In this document: piece after piece, positions 52,147 to 60,890 of the stretch
Numbering within the stretch: the stretch's first letter is position 1
Layout of the letters: each line of letters opens with the position of its first letter
Source of the DNA: Nocardioides sp. SR21
Lineage (GTDB): Bacteria > Actinomycetota > Actinomycetes > Propionibacteriales > Nocardioidaceae
Length of the DNA stretch: 64,000 nucleotides
Direction of reading: 5' to 3'
Assembly: GCF_022761125.1 (NCBI RefSeq)
Contig: NZ_JAKWJR010000005.1
Coordinates: 186,001 to 250,000 of the forward strand
The notes under the pieces: generated by a model
Databases searched by the model: none
Told to the model about the DNA's origin: nothing
Seen by the model: only the letters and a program-made list of their open reading frames with translations
Translations under genes and position numbers: made by a program

Positions 52147-53076
52147 TCATGCGTGGGTGGTGATCGGACGGCCGCCGTTCAGCGCGACCATCTCGGACCA
52201 CAGGTGCGGGATGTTGAGCGGGTGGCCGGCGTCGTAGTCGGTCGTCTCCGCGTATGCACGGTGCAGGTTGCAGACGACGCGCTCGCTCTCCGGCCAGTCC
52301 CGGTAGGGACTGTCGGCCGCGGCCTTCTGGGCGGCCTCGAGCGGGGTCAGGCCGGCGGCGTACGACTGCGCTGCGAGGGCGGCGATCCAGTCGACGTACT
52401 GCTCCTGGCGGTCCAGCAGCTCCAGGACCTGCTCGCCGCGGCGTACCGGGCCGTGCCCGGGCAGCAGCACCTCGGGGGCGAGCTCGCGCATCCGCTGGGT
52501 GGCCCGCTTGAAGCCCAGCATCGAGCCGTCGAGGAAGATCGGGTGGCCCCCGGCGAACGCGAGGTCACCGGCGAAGAGCACCTTCTCCTCCGGCAGCCAC
52601 ACGCCGATGTCGTGCGAGGTGTGGGCCGGCCCGAGGATCGTCAGCTCGACCGGGCGCTCCTGCAGGTGCAGCGTGATGTCGTCGGTGATGGTGACGTCCG
52701 GCGGCCGGACGACGAGGTCGCCGTAGTCGGCGGGCAGCTCGTGGGTCGCGGCGAGGCCGGCGCGCAGCACCCCGTCGCGGCAGTGCTGGTGACCGATGAT
52801 CGTCGTGGTCTCGGGCAGGAAGCCGTTGCCGTACGTGTGGTCGGGGTGGCTGTGGGTGTTGACCGCGATGCGGGGACCGCGGGAGACCCCGGCGACCTCG
52901 GTGAGGAACGCGCGGTTGCGCTTCTCCGTCGACGTCGTGTCGACGATGACGGCGTCCCCGGACGCGTCGGTGACGACGCCGCAGTTGTTCACCATCCAGC
53001 CGCCGTCGGGCTGCACGAAGGCGTAGACGCCCGGCGTCATCTCCTCGAGGTACGCGTTGCCGTCATCCCAGGTCAT
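52147..53076 (-). CDS. Metallo-beta-lactamase-fold hydrolase
   Basis: 309 aa. THSHPDH at residues 74-80 is the zinc-binding H-x-H-x-D-H motif; AHTSHDIGVWLPEEKVLFAGDLAF adds the third histidine and bridging Asp; LLPGHGPV the last histidine. A glyoxalase II or lactonase-like hydrolase; substrate unknown. It is joined to the cupin gene by an ATGA overlap, so the two probably form a small catabolic unit. Confidence 0.88.
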   Translation of the reverse strand: MTWDDGNAYLEEMTPGVYAFVQPDGGWMVNNCGVVTDASGDAVIVDTTSTEKRNRAFLTEVAGVSRGPRIAVNTHSHPDHTYGNGFLPETTTIIGHQHCRDGVLRAGLAATHELPADYGDLVVRPPDVTITDDITLHLQERPVELTILGPAHTSHDIGVWLPEEKVLFAGDLAFAGGHPIFLDGSMLGFKRATQRMRELAPEVLLPGHGPVRRGEQVLELLDRQEQYVDWIAALAAQSYAAGLTPLEAAQKAAADSPYRDWPESERVVCNLHRAYAETTDYDAGHPLNIPHLWSEMVALNGGRPITTHA

Positions 53077-53196
53077 GGGCTCAAGTCAGCCCCAGGCGGG
53101 CGCGTGCGACAAGGGATGGGGGCATCGCGTACGCCGATCACTGGCATCCGCGATCACCGCGTTCCGGCAGCCGCCGGTCGTTGCGAGACTCCGTCG

Positions 53197-54465
53197 GTGT
53201 CGACCCCGGAAGAGAAGGCTGTTCGCTGGCCCACCCTGATCGTGCTGGCCTCCCTCGCGGCGGTCGCTCCGGTCGCCACCGACCTCTACCTGCCGGGCTT
53301 CCCCGACCTCGGCGACGACCTCGGGGCCGGCGCGAGCGCCGTCCAGCTCACGCTCACGGCGTTCCTGGTCGGGCTCGCGCTCGGGCAGCTCGTCATGGGT
53401 CCGCTCTCCGACCGCTACGGGCGTCGCCGTCCGTTGATCGCCAGCGCCGCGGTGTGCGTGGCCGCGGGCGTGGTGTGCGCGCTGGCGCCGAGCCTCGGCG
53501 TGCTCGTCGGCGCCCGGTTCCTGCAGGGACTCGCGGGCGCGGGCGGCATGGTGATCGGCCGCGCGGTGATCTCGGACCTGGTGACCGGCCGGGCCGCGGC
53601 GAAGGCGTTCACGCTGATGCTCACCGTCGGCGGTGTCGCGCCGGTGCTCGCGCCGTTCGTGGGTGGGCTGCTCAGCACGGTCGTCGGCTGGCGCGGCATG
53701 CTCTGGACGGTCGCCGGCCTCTGCGCCGCGATGCTCGTCGGCGTCGTGGTCGTGCTGCACGAGACGCGACCGCCGGAGGCCCGCACCGGCACCGGCACGT
53801 CGTACGCCGGCGCGATCCGCACCGTCGCCGGCACGCGGGGCTACTGGCCGCCGGTCGCGGTGCTCGCGCTGTCGTTCGCGATGATGATGGCCTACATCTC
53901 GGCCTCGCCGTTCGTGTACCAGAACGTCGTCGGCCTCTCCGCGATCGGCTACGGCATCGCGTTCGGCGTCAACGCCGTCGGCCTGATCGCGACCGGCTGG
54001 GTCTCCGCGCGGCTGGTCGAGCGGGTGGAGCCGCGCCGGCTGGTGCGCGCCTGCGTGAGCGTGCAGGTCGTCGCGACCGCGACGTTCCTCGCGCTCGCCC
54101 TCGCCGACGCACCCACCTGGCTGCTGCCGGTCCCGATCTTCGTCGCGGTCTCGATGAACGGCGGCGTGATGGGCAACTGCGCCGCGCAGGCGATGTCGCA
54201 GGTGCGCGAGGTCGCGGGCACCGGGAGCGCGGTGCTCGGCTGCACCCAGTTCACGCTCGGTGCCCTGGTCTCGCCGCTGGTCGGGCTCGGTGGCGAGCAC
54301 TCGGCCGTCGTACCCGCCGCGGTGATGACCACCGCGTCCCTGCTCGGGTGGCTGGTCAGCCGAGCTCGTCCTCGAGATCGACAGCCACGTCGTGGAGCAG
54401 GTGTCGCAGCCACACCACTGCCGGGTCCTTCTCGCGCCGCGGGTGCCAGTGTGCCGCCTCGGTGA
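53197..54465 (+). CDS. Bcr/CflA-type multidrug MFS transporter
   Basis: 422 aa, twelve membrane segments. ATDLYLPGFPDLGDDLGAGASAVQLTLTAFLVGLALGQL is the Bcr/CflA N-terminal signature, GPLSDRYGRRRPLI the loop 2-3 motif, and GRFLQGLAGAGGMVIGRAVI-like helix 4-5 residues follow. Drug:H+ antiport is likely. The tail after helix twelve (RPRDRQPRRGAGVAATPLPG and on) is low complexity and overlaps the convergent LysR gene by 110 bp, so the true stop context has been extended. GTG start. Confidence 0.88.
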   Translation: MSTPEEKAVRWPTLIVLASLAAVAPVATDLYLPGFPDLGDDLGAGASAVQLTLTAFLVGLALGQLVMGPLSDRYGRRRPLIASAAVCVAAGVVCALAPSLGVLVGARFLQGLAGAGGMVIGRAVISDLVTGRAAAKAFTLMLTVGGVAPVLAPFVGGLLSTVVGWRGMLWTVAGLCAAMLVGVVVVLHETRPPEARTGTGTSYAGAIRTVAGTRGYWPPVAVLALSFAMMMAYISASPFVYQNVVGLSAIGYGIAFGVNAVGLIATGWVSARLVERVEPRRLVRACVSVQVVATATFLALALADAPTWLLPVPIFVAVSMNGGVMGNCAAQAMSQVREVAGTGSAVLGCTQFTLGALVSPLVGLGGEHSAVVPAAVMTTASLLGWLVSRARPRDRQPRRGAGVAATPLPGPSRAAGASVPPR

Positions 54466-55291
54466 TCCGCACCGGCGCGACCGGAGTCTCGGCGACCGCC
54501 AGGTCGAGTACGTCGAGGCAGCGCCGCGCCAGTCGCGAGGGGACGAACGCGCACATGTCGGTGCCCGCGACCGCGAACGGCAGCGTCAGCAGGCTGGTGA
54601 CCTGCACGAGCACGGTGCGTCCGGCGAGGCCCTGGTCCTCGACGGCGACCTCGAGCGGGCGGCGCTGGTCGCCGGCGGCCGCGAACTCCGCGACCGCGTG
54701 CGGCATCCGGCGCAGGTCGTCGAGGCTCAGCGCGCCGTCGCGCAGCATCGGGTGGTCGCGCGCGACCAGGCAGACGAGGCGGTCGGTGAAGACCGGCTGG
54801 GTGCGGCCGGGGAACTCGAAGCCGAGCGGCGCCACCACCAGGTCGCGCCGCATCAGCTGGGTCTCCACCTGGTCGCGGCGTACGTCCAGCGGGTCCAGCG
54901 CCAGCGTGCAGCCCGGCGCCTGCTCGGCGAACACCCGGGTCAGGGGCTCGGCCAGCACCGTCATGGCGTACTCCGACATGCTCACCGTGAACCGCTTGGT
55001 GCTGGTCGCGGCGTCGAAGTCGCGCTGGTTGCCGAGCAGTGCCTCGGCCGCCTCGACCGCCTCGGCGACCAGGGGCCGGAGCTCCTCGGCGAGCGGGGTC
55101 AGCTCGAACCCGCGACCGGAGCGCACCAGCAGCTCGTCGTCGAACTGCTTGCGCAGCCGGGTCAGCGCGCCGCTCATCGCCGGCTGGCTCATCGTCATCC
55201 GCTCGCCGGCGTGCGTGAGGTTCCGCTCCTCGAGCAGGACGTGCAGGGAGAGCAGCAGGTTGGCGTCGACGCCACGCAGCCTCTCCTTCAC
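54356..55291 (-). CDS. LysR-family regulator (NodD-like), copy A
   Basis: 311 aa. The N-terminal winged helix is NLLLSLHVLLEERNLTHAGERM, MSQPAMSGALTRLRKQFDDELLVRSG; the rest is the two-lobed ligand-binding domain (RFTVSMSEYAMTVL; ARDHPMLRDGALSLDDL). GTG start with TATGGT 6 nt upstream (plus 55298-55303), so probably leaderless. Head to head with a paralogous LysR gene 41 bp away. Confidence 0.88.
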   Translation of the reverse strand: MKERLRGVDANLLLSLHVLLEERNLTHAGERMTMSQPAMSGALTRLRKQFDDELLVRSGRGFELTPLAEELRPLVAEAVEAAEALLGNQRDFDAATSTKRFTVSMSEYAMTVLAEPLTRVFAEQAPGCTLALDPLDVRRDQVETQLMRRDLVVAPLGFEFPGRTQPVFTDRLVCLVARDHPMLRDGALSLDDLRRMPHAVAEFAAAGDQRRPLEVAVEDQGLAGRTVLVQVTSLLTLPFAVAGTDMCAFVPSRLARRCLDVLDLAVAETPVAPVRITEAAHWHPRREKDPAVVWLRHLLHDVAVDLEDELG

Positions 55292-55297
55292 TGTTGC

Positions 55298-55317
55298 ACC
55301 ATAGTGACCACCGTCAC
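55298..55317. promoter_or_regulatory. Shared promoter/operator of two divergent LysR genes
   Basis: The 41-bp gap holds the copy A -10 TATGGT (minus strand, 55298-55303) abutting GTGAC-CACC-GTCAC (55304-55317), a perfect inverted repeat, then the copy B Shine-Dalgarno GAGGAGGAGG. Confidence 0.6.
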
Positions 55318-55332
55318 CGGAGAGGAGGAGGG

Positions 55333-56256
55333 ATGGCACTCGGAGGCACCGACCTCAATCTGCTGCTGCCGTTGAAGGTCCTCCTCGAGGAGGGCAACGT
55401 GACCCGCGCGGGTCAGCGGCTCGAGCTGAGCCAGCCCGCGATGAGCGCCGCGCTGGCGCGGTTGCGGCGCCGCTTCGACGACGAGCTGCTCGTCCGGACC
55501 GGCCGCGACTACGAGCTCACGCCGTTCGCCCGCGACCTGCTGCCGGAGGTCCAGCACGCGGTCCGCCTGATGGGGACGGCGCTGCAGCTCGAGGACGAGT
55601 TCGACCCCGCGACCAGCGAGCGCACCTTCCGCCTGGCGATGAGCGACTACGCGATCGCCGTCGTCCACGAGCCGCTGGTGCGGCTGGTCGAGGCCGAGGC
55701 GCCCGGGGTGCGGTTCAGCATCGGTCACCTCGGCCCGGAGTCACGTACGTCGGACACGCTGCTGCTGGACAACGACGCGGTGATCGCGCCGCTCGGCTTC
55801 GGCTTCCCCGGCCTGTCGCGGCCGCTGTGGCGCGACCGGATGGTGCTGATCGCCGACCGCGGGAACCCCCGGCTGACCGACGGCGCGCTGAGCCTCGAGG
55901 ACGTCGCCGAGCTGCCGCACGCGGTCGGCTCCTTCGGTCCCGGAGTGCTCACGCCGGTCGACCGGGTCTTCGGCGACCACGGCATCGAGCGCCGGATCGC
56001 CCTGCAGGTGTTCGGGTTCCTGCCGCTGCCGTTCGTGATCGAGGGCACCGAGATGATCGGCGTGCTGCCCGAGCGACTGGCCCGGATGCACGTCCGCGAC
56101 GGCGGCGCGATCGTGGTCGTCGAGCCGCCGTTCGGCCAGGTGGTGCTGCCCGAGGGCTACTGGTTCGCCCCGGACCGGCTCTCCGACCCCGCCCACCACT
56201 GGCTGTTCGCGCGGCTGGACGCGGTCGGCGTGGAGCTCGCCGGCGCTACCGCCTGA
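55333..56256 (+). CDS. LysR-family regulator (NodD-like), copy B
   Basis: 307 aa. DLNLLLPLKVLLEEGNVTRAGQRL and LSQPAMSAALARLRRRFDDELLVRTG are the DNA-binding domain; RTFRLAMSDYAIAVVHEP and RDRMVLIADRGNPRLTDGALSLEDV the effector lobes, clearly paralogous with copy A. ATG with GGAGGAGGG immediately upstream. Overlaps the convergent DUF6351 gene by 11 bases. Confidence 0.88.
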   Translation: MALGGTDLNLLLPLKVLLEEGNVTRAGQRLELSQPAMSAALARLRRRFDDELLVRTGRDYELTPFARDLLPEVQHAVRLMGTALQLEDEFDPATSERTFRLAMSDYAIAVVHEPLVRLVEAEAPGVRFSIGHLGPESRTSDTLLLDNDAVIAPLGFGFPGLSRPLWRDRMVLIADRGNPRLTDGALSLEDVAELPHAVGSFGPGVLTPVDRVFGDHGIERRIALQVFGFLPLPFVIEGTEMIGVLPERLARMHVRDGGAIVVVEPPFGQVVLPEGYWFAPDRLSDPAHHWLFARLDAVGVELAGATA

Positions 56257-58447
56257 ACGACTTCGACACCGGAGCCTTGCCGAGCGGCGTGCCGCCGTAC
56301 ACGACCTCGCCGGCGGCGTCCTGGTAGGTCAGCCACGGCACCGTGCCCTGCTGCAGGACCCCCCGCTCGTCGAAGTCGCACACGCCCGAGTCGAAGAGGT
56401 CCTCCAGCTGCGCCCACTCCTCGTCGGTGAACGTCACGGCGCCGTACGCCGAGCGCTGCAGCGGCTGGAGCTGGCACTTGTTGGTGTCGGTGGCGATGGA
56501 GTCGCCGGCGACCATGCGCGGCGTCGGGTTGACGTTGACGACGCCGTCGGGGCACAGCTTGTTCGAGAGCTTCACGCCGAACGGGTCGTAGCAGCGGTCG
56601 GACAGCGTGGCCGGCTTGTTGACGACGACCTTGCGAGCCAGCGACCGCTTGCTGTGGTCGGCGGCGACCTTGGCGAGCCAGGTGTCGACCGCCCGGAAGC
56701 TGTCGAGCTCGCAGTTCGCGTAGGCCTTGAACGTCACGGGGCCCTCCCAGATCAGCTGGTTGGCGTGGGTGCCGTGCTCACGGTCCAGGCGCTCGCGGAT
56801 GGCGAAGGCACGGTAGGCGTCGTGGAACAGCCCCGGGTTGGGCCCGCGGCAGTCGATGATCGGGACCGTGTCGAGGTTGTTCGTCTCGTTGATGAGGCCC
56901 GTGCGGTAGGCGTTGGCGAGCGACGCCGAGCCACCGTTGTCGATGCGCTCCGCCACCGTGTTGGCGTCGACGTCGACACCGCCGACCCGGACGTTGACGT
57001 CCACGAACTGCGCCGGGGTGATGGTGCCGTCGAGCAGCGCCTCGAGGCCGTACTGGACACCCACGTTGTCCACGGGCAGGCGGACGTAGCCGTGGCCGAG
57101 CGCCTTCTCGGCGTCGTTCCAGAACTTCTCCTCCTGGGGGCCGAGCAGGTTGATCGCCGCGTCCTGGATCGTGCAGCGGACCCCGCCCGGGTTCGTCAGC
57201 GGGTGGTAGCGCTCGGCGTCGGTGACGCCCTTGCACGCGGTCGTGGGTACGGCGGCGTGGAACTGCGCCTGCTCCGAGACCCGGGCGTTCTGGACCCCGT
57301 CGGACCCGCCCATCACGGCGTTCCTCTGGGCCGGCGTCCAGGCGGTCTCCATGCCGACGCCGTCGAAGTAGCCGAGCAGCAGGTGGTAGTCGAGGAACTG
57401 GGTGGCGGTGCTGTACGCGTCCGGGAAGGAGCACGTGGGCAGCAGGCCGTCGTACAGGCCGGGGTAGGCGTTCGCCATCCACTGGATCGCGAGCGAGCCG
57501 CCCGAGCAGCCGGTGCCGATGGTCCAGCGCAGCGTGCCGTAGTTCTCGATCACGTGCTCCTTGGCCATCGCGATCGACTCGGCCTGCAGGGCGACGTTGC
57601 AGTTGTGGACGCTGTTGTCGAGGCTCGTCGACATCACGACGAAGCCCTTCGCGAGCGCGTCGTCGGTCGTCGCGCTGCCGGTCGTGCCGGGCGCCGTGCC
57701 GGTCTTGTGCTCGACGCCGCAGCCGCCGCCATGGGTGACGAGCAGCTTGTTGCTGAACTGCTTCTGCGGCTTCACGCCCGTCCACGGCTTGCCCGGCTGG
57801 AAGAGCGCGGAGACCTGGTACTGGTCGCGGTTCATGTAGCCGGTCTCGGTGCGCACGATGAACGGCACCGTGACCCCGGACTGGGTCTTGACGGTCTTCA
57901 CGTCACTCGGCGGGTTCGCCGGGTCGTACGGCTGCAGCTTGGCGCCGGTGGCGGTCGGCAGGTACTGGTACGTGAACGTCGCCGGCTGGTTGCACTGCTC
58001 GTCGACCGCGCCCTCCTGGCACACCCACGGCTGGAGCTGCGGGCCGGAGAACATCGGGCCGCTGGCCGAGTGGTTGACCAGGGTGATCTTCGCGCCGCGG
58101 TCGCCGAGCACGGCGGTCACCACGTTCTTGCCCTCCGCGAGCCCGCTCACCAGGCCCTCGAAGCGGCCGTCGGCGCGGAACGCGAACCGGTCGGTCACGT
58201 CCTGCTCGCCCACCGTGACGTGGACCTGCTTCGCGGCCTTCCGGTTCGGGAGGTCGATCGCCACCAGCGCGGAGCCGCCGCTGACCAGGTCCGCGCGGCT
58301 CGAGAGGACCTCGATGGAGATCTTCTTGGCGGGCTTCGGTGCCCGGGCCTCGGCGCCCATCGGGACGGCGGCGACGAGCCCGGCGACGAGGGCGGCGACG
58401 AGCGGGGCGGCCAGGACGGAGCGGACGGCGATGGAGCGTGACCTCAT
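56246..58447 (-). CDS. Secreted DUF6351 protein (alpha/beta-hydrolase-like)
   Basis: 733 aa. Signal peptide SVLAAPLVAALVAGLVAAVP with cleavage near AEARA. DUF6351 proteins are secreted and look like alpha/beta hydrolases: LLVTHGGGCG could be the oxyanion region and WTIGTGCSGGSLAIQWMA contains a G-x-S-G-G-like nucleophile motif (GCSGG). Many cysteines suggest disulfides outside the cell. Substrate unknown; ester or polyester hydrolysis is a guess. TAGGTT (58456-58461) 8 nt upstream of the ATG. Confidence 0.85.
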   Translation of the reverse strand: MRSRSIAVRSVLAAPLVAALVAGLVAAVPMGAEARAPKPAKKISIEVLSSRADLVSGGSALVAIDLPNRKAAKQVHVTVGEQDVTDRFAFRADGRFEGLVSGLAEGKNVVTAVLGDRGAKITLVNHSASGPMFSGPQLQPWVCQEGAVDEQCNQPATFTYQYLPTATGAKLQPYDPANPPSDVKTVKTQSGVTVPFIVRTETGYMNRDQYQVSALFQPGKPWTGVKPQKQFSNKLLVTHGGGCGVEHKTGTAPGTTGSATTDDALAKGFVVMSTSLDNSVHNCNVALQAESIAMAKEHVIENYGTLRWTIGTGCSGGSLAIQWMANAYPGLYDGLLPTCSFPDAYSTATQFLDYHLLLGYFDGVGMETAWTPAQRNAVMGGSDGVQNARVSEQAQFHAAVPTTACKGVTDAERYHPLTNPGGVRCTIQDAAINLLGPQEEKFWNDAEKALGHGYVRLPVDNVGVQYGLEALLDGTITPAQFVDVNVRVGGVDVDANTVAERIDNGGSASLANAYRTGLINETNNLDTVPIIDCRGPNPGLFHDAYRAFAIRERLDREHGTHANQLIWEGPVTFKAYANCELDSFRAVDTWLAKVAADHSKRSLARKVVVNKPATLSDRCYDPFGVKLSNKLCPDGVVNVNPTPRMVAGDSIATDTNKCQLQPLQRSAYGAVTFTDEEWAQLEDLFDSGVCDFDERGVLQQGTVPWLTYQDAAGEVVYGGTPLGKAPVSKSFRR

Positions 58448-58538
58448 GAGAGGGGAACCTACTCCGCGGTAGGCATCAACGGACGGAGATCGCCCAGATG
58501 TCACGCGCCGGATCGGTCGGGCCCACAGCGCGCGGCCG

Positions 58539-59384
58539 CTAGGGCAGGTCGACCTGGGCGGTCACGATCTCGTCCCGGTGGCCGCCCGTCAGGCGGACCC
58601 GCCAGGCGGAGCCGTCCGGAGAGCCGCACGGACGCTGGATCGCGACCGACGATCCGGGGTCGGAGCAGGCGAGGTTGCGCACCACGCTGTCCGCCTCCGC
58701 GCCCGCGACCTCCACGACGACCGGGCCGGCGTCGTCGGCAGCGACCGCAGGAAGCGCGACGGCCTGCACCAGCAGCCGCCCGGGCACGTCGGAGCTGACC
58801 TCCGTCACCCCGTCCAGGACGTACGTCGCCCGGACCAGCCGGCTCGGGCCGTCGACCGGGACGCGCTCCGACGTGGCGCCGGCGCCGAACCCCTCCGCGA
58901 GCACGGTGCCGTCCTCGGCGACCAGCTGGGAGTCGGTGACCCGGACGCGCTCCGACGTGGCCGGGCTGGAGAACGTGACCGAGCCGAGTGGCTCGGGTCC
59001 GCGGATCCACTGCGTGACCGCGACCGTGCCGTCGGCGCGGACCTCGCTGACCACCAAGGAGCCCTGGGTCGGCATGGTGCTCGGCGCGACCAGCCGCTCG
59101 GGGCCGTTCACGACCGCCTCGTCCTCGGCGGACGCGATCGCCCAGGCGACCAGCAGCGCATCGACGACCACCACCGCGGCGACGGCCGCCACCACCTTCC
59201 GGCGGATCGTGCGACGCGGGGGCTCGCCGTGGTCGGCAGCGGGTACGGCGACCGGTGGCTCCGCGGGTGGCGGCTCCTCGGGCGGCGGAGCCATCCGCGG
59301 CACCCAGCGCGGCCGCGGCCGCCGGGCGGTCCCGCGCGCTCGAGCCGGATGGCTCGGGGCGACGGCTCGCGAGGTGGGCCTCAC
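58539..59384 (-). CDS. Membrane-anchored extracytoplasmic protein of the sortase cluster
   Basis: 281 aa from GTG 59384, which overlaps the sortase stop. A Pro/Arg-rich cytoplasmic N-terminus (PPPEEPPPAEPPVAVP) precedes one membrane helix (VVAAVAAVVVVDALLVAWAI), then a beta-rich outer region with repeated ATSERVRV/GATSERVPV units. Two cysteines near the end (NLACSDPGSSVAIQRPCG). No LPxTG motif. Role unknown; the operon links it to the sortase. Confidence 0.65.
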   Translation of the reverse strand: MRPTSRAVAPSHPARARGTARRPRPRWVPRMAPPPEEPPPAEPPVAVPAADHGEPPRRTIRRKVVAAVAAVVVVDALLVAWAIASAEDEAVVNGPERLVAPSTMPTQGSLVVSEVRADGTVAVTQWIRGPEPLGSVTFSSPATSERVRVTDSQLVAEDGTVLAEGFGAGATSERVPVDGPSRLVRATYVLDGVTEVSSDVPGRLLVQAVALPAVAADDAGPVVVEVAGAEADSVVRNLACSDPGSSVAIQRPCGSPDGSAWRVRLTGGHRDEIVTAQVDLP

Positions 59385-60004
59385 GTCCGGCCCCGGCGGT
59401 GCACGTCGTCGGCTGCCACGGCGGTCACGACGGCGAGGTTCTGGTAGCCCCCGTCGCCGGCGACGTAGGGCGGGGCGCAGGTGACCAAGGTCAGGCGCCG
59501 CGCACCGCGCACCGAGAAGATCCGGTCGGCGTCGGCGAGGCCGTCTCGGGGCACCAGCCACCGGGACTCGACCGTGAAGACCTGCTGCAGGTGGCGGGAG
59601 CGAAGCCGGATCCGCTGACCCGCCCGGACCTCGAGCAGCTCGGCGAAGGCGCCGTACCCCTGGTCGACGGCGTCGACGTGGCCGGCGAGCAGGGTCGACC
59701 CGAAGGGATCCCCGACCTTCGAGCCGCCCGGCCACCACCCGGCCTGCGCGATGTCACGCGGCACGTCGAGCAGTCCGTTGCGGGTCGTCCCGGCCGGGCT
59801 GACCGGTACGACGGTCCCGCTGGGCAGCCGCACACTCGCAGGCGGCTCTGCGGGCGGCGCCCCGGCCCGCTGCGCCGCGCCGGCGTCGAGCGAGCGGTCC
59901 GCGGCAGGAGGCGTTCCGCCGCTGTCGCCGTCCGTGCCGGTGGCACAGGCGGTCATGCCGAGCACCAGCACGAGGACCGGCGAGGTGAGGCGGCGCGAGC
60001 GCAC
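59381..60004 (-). CDS. Class F sortase, lipoprotein-like
   Basis: 207 aa. An N-terminal hydrophobic stretch ends GMTAC, a probable lipobox. The sortase barrel has SVRLPSGTVVPVSPAGTTRNG, STLLAGHVDAVDQGYGAF with the catalytic histidine, and RRLTLVTCAPPY with the catalytic cysteine. The arginine normally found in the following Y-R-D-N segment is not there (GGYQNLAVV), so activity is uncertain. Sortases attach surface proteins to the wall or each other. Downstream of a DUF4397 gene. Confidence 0.85.
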   Translation of the reverse strand: MRSRRLTSPVLVLVLGMTACATGTDGDSGGTPPAADRSLDAGAAQRAGAPPAEPPASVRLPSGTVVPVSPAGTTRNGLLDVPRDIAQAGWWPGGSKVGDPFGSTLLAGHVDAVDQGYGAFAELLEVRAGQRIRLRSRHLQQVFTVESRWLVPRDGLADADRIFSVRGARRLTLVTCAPPYVAGDGGYQNLAVVTAVAADDVHRRGRT

Positions 60005-60010
60005 GGGGCC

Positions 60011-60772
60011 TCAGCCCGCCCCGAACGTCACCGGGTGCCATCTGACCAGGCCCGCCGTGCCCGTGGCGATCACTCGGGGGCGCACCGTCGAGGCGGTGCG
60101 GGCCTGCTCCTGGTGGGTGATGACGTTCATCGAGCCGTTCTGCGGCGAGCCGACGGCGTAGACCATCGTCACGGTGCCGGCCGGCAGATCCACGTCGAGC
60201 GGGCCGAGGATCGGGTCCTGGGTGGTACCCGCGGGAACCAGCTCCGCGCTGTGCGGGCCGGCCGGTACGTCGGCGACGGCGAACTCGCCGTTCGCGATGT
60301 TCTCGAACACGGTCTTGCCGTCCACCCGCACGTCGGCGGGTGGCACGGTCGCGGTGTGCGCGACCAGCACGCGCGCCGTGTCGGGCGCGAGCGCGGTGGT
60401 CGAGACCTGGTAGATGTCGGCGACCGGGTCGCCGCCGTCCTCCGCCGGAAGGTGGAGGACGAGGTCACTGCTGCGGTCGGGTCGAACCGTCACGGTCGCT
60501 GTCAGCGGCTGGCCCTGGCCAGGCACGAACCGGACCGTGTGCTCGCCGGAGGGGAGCGCGAACGGTCCGAAGACCTCGCCGACGCCGGCCTCGCCCTTCT
60601 CCTCGCCGTCGACCTCGACGGCGTACGTCACGCCGGGAACCGCCAGGACCACGAACAGCTCACCCTGCCGCGGTGCGGACGCCGCCGGTGACGAGGAGAC
60701 GGAAGCCGTGGCGGCGGTCGCGGCGAGCACCATGGCGACGGCCCACGTCGCGAACGTGCGTGTGGGGGACAT
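60011..60772 (-). CDS. Secreted DUF4397 domain protein
   Basis: 253 aa. Signal peptide (TFATWAVAMVLAATAATASV, AASA cleavage). The DUF4397 domain begins ADIYQVSTTALAPDTARVLVAHTATVPPADVRVDGKTVFENIANGEF and contains the paired Ig-like strand patterns LPAGTVTMVYAVG. N-terminal PEGA-like module GVTYAVEVDGEEKGEAG. DUF4397 proteins are regularly encoded beside class F sortases in actinobacteria, and here the order is DUF4397, sortase, anchored protein. Confidence 0.85.
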   Translation of the reverse strand: MSPTRTFATWAVAMVLAATAATASVSSSPAASAPRQGELFVVLAVPGVTYAVEVDGEEKGEAGVGEVFGPFALPSGEHTVRFVPGQGQPLTATVTVRPDRSSDLVLHLPAEDGGDPVADIYQVSTTALAPDTARVLVAHTATVPPADVRVDGKTVFENIANGEFAVADVPAGPHSAELVPAGTTQDPILGPLDVDLPAGTVTMVYAVGSPQNGSMNVITHQEQARTASTVRPRVIATGTAGLVRWHPVTFGAG

Positions 60773-60890
60773 GGCGACCTCGTTCCCTCGGGCGAGATGC
60801 GAAAGTGCGGATGTACGAGGAGTACCCGCGCGTTCGCCCCCGAGGCCGTCCGCCGTTGGGATTACCCGATGTTAGGGAGCGGGCTCGAGG

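Noticed and set aside
58539..60772. Sortase-assembled pilus operon
   Set aside because: No LPxTG-type sorting signal or pilin motif in the two neighbours.
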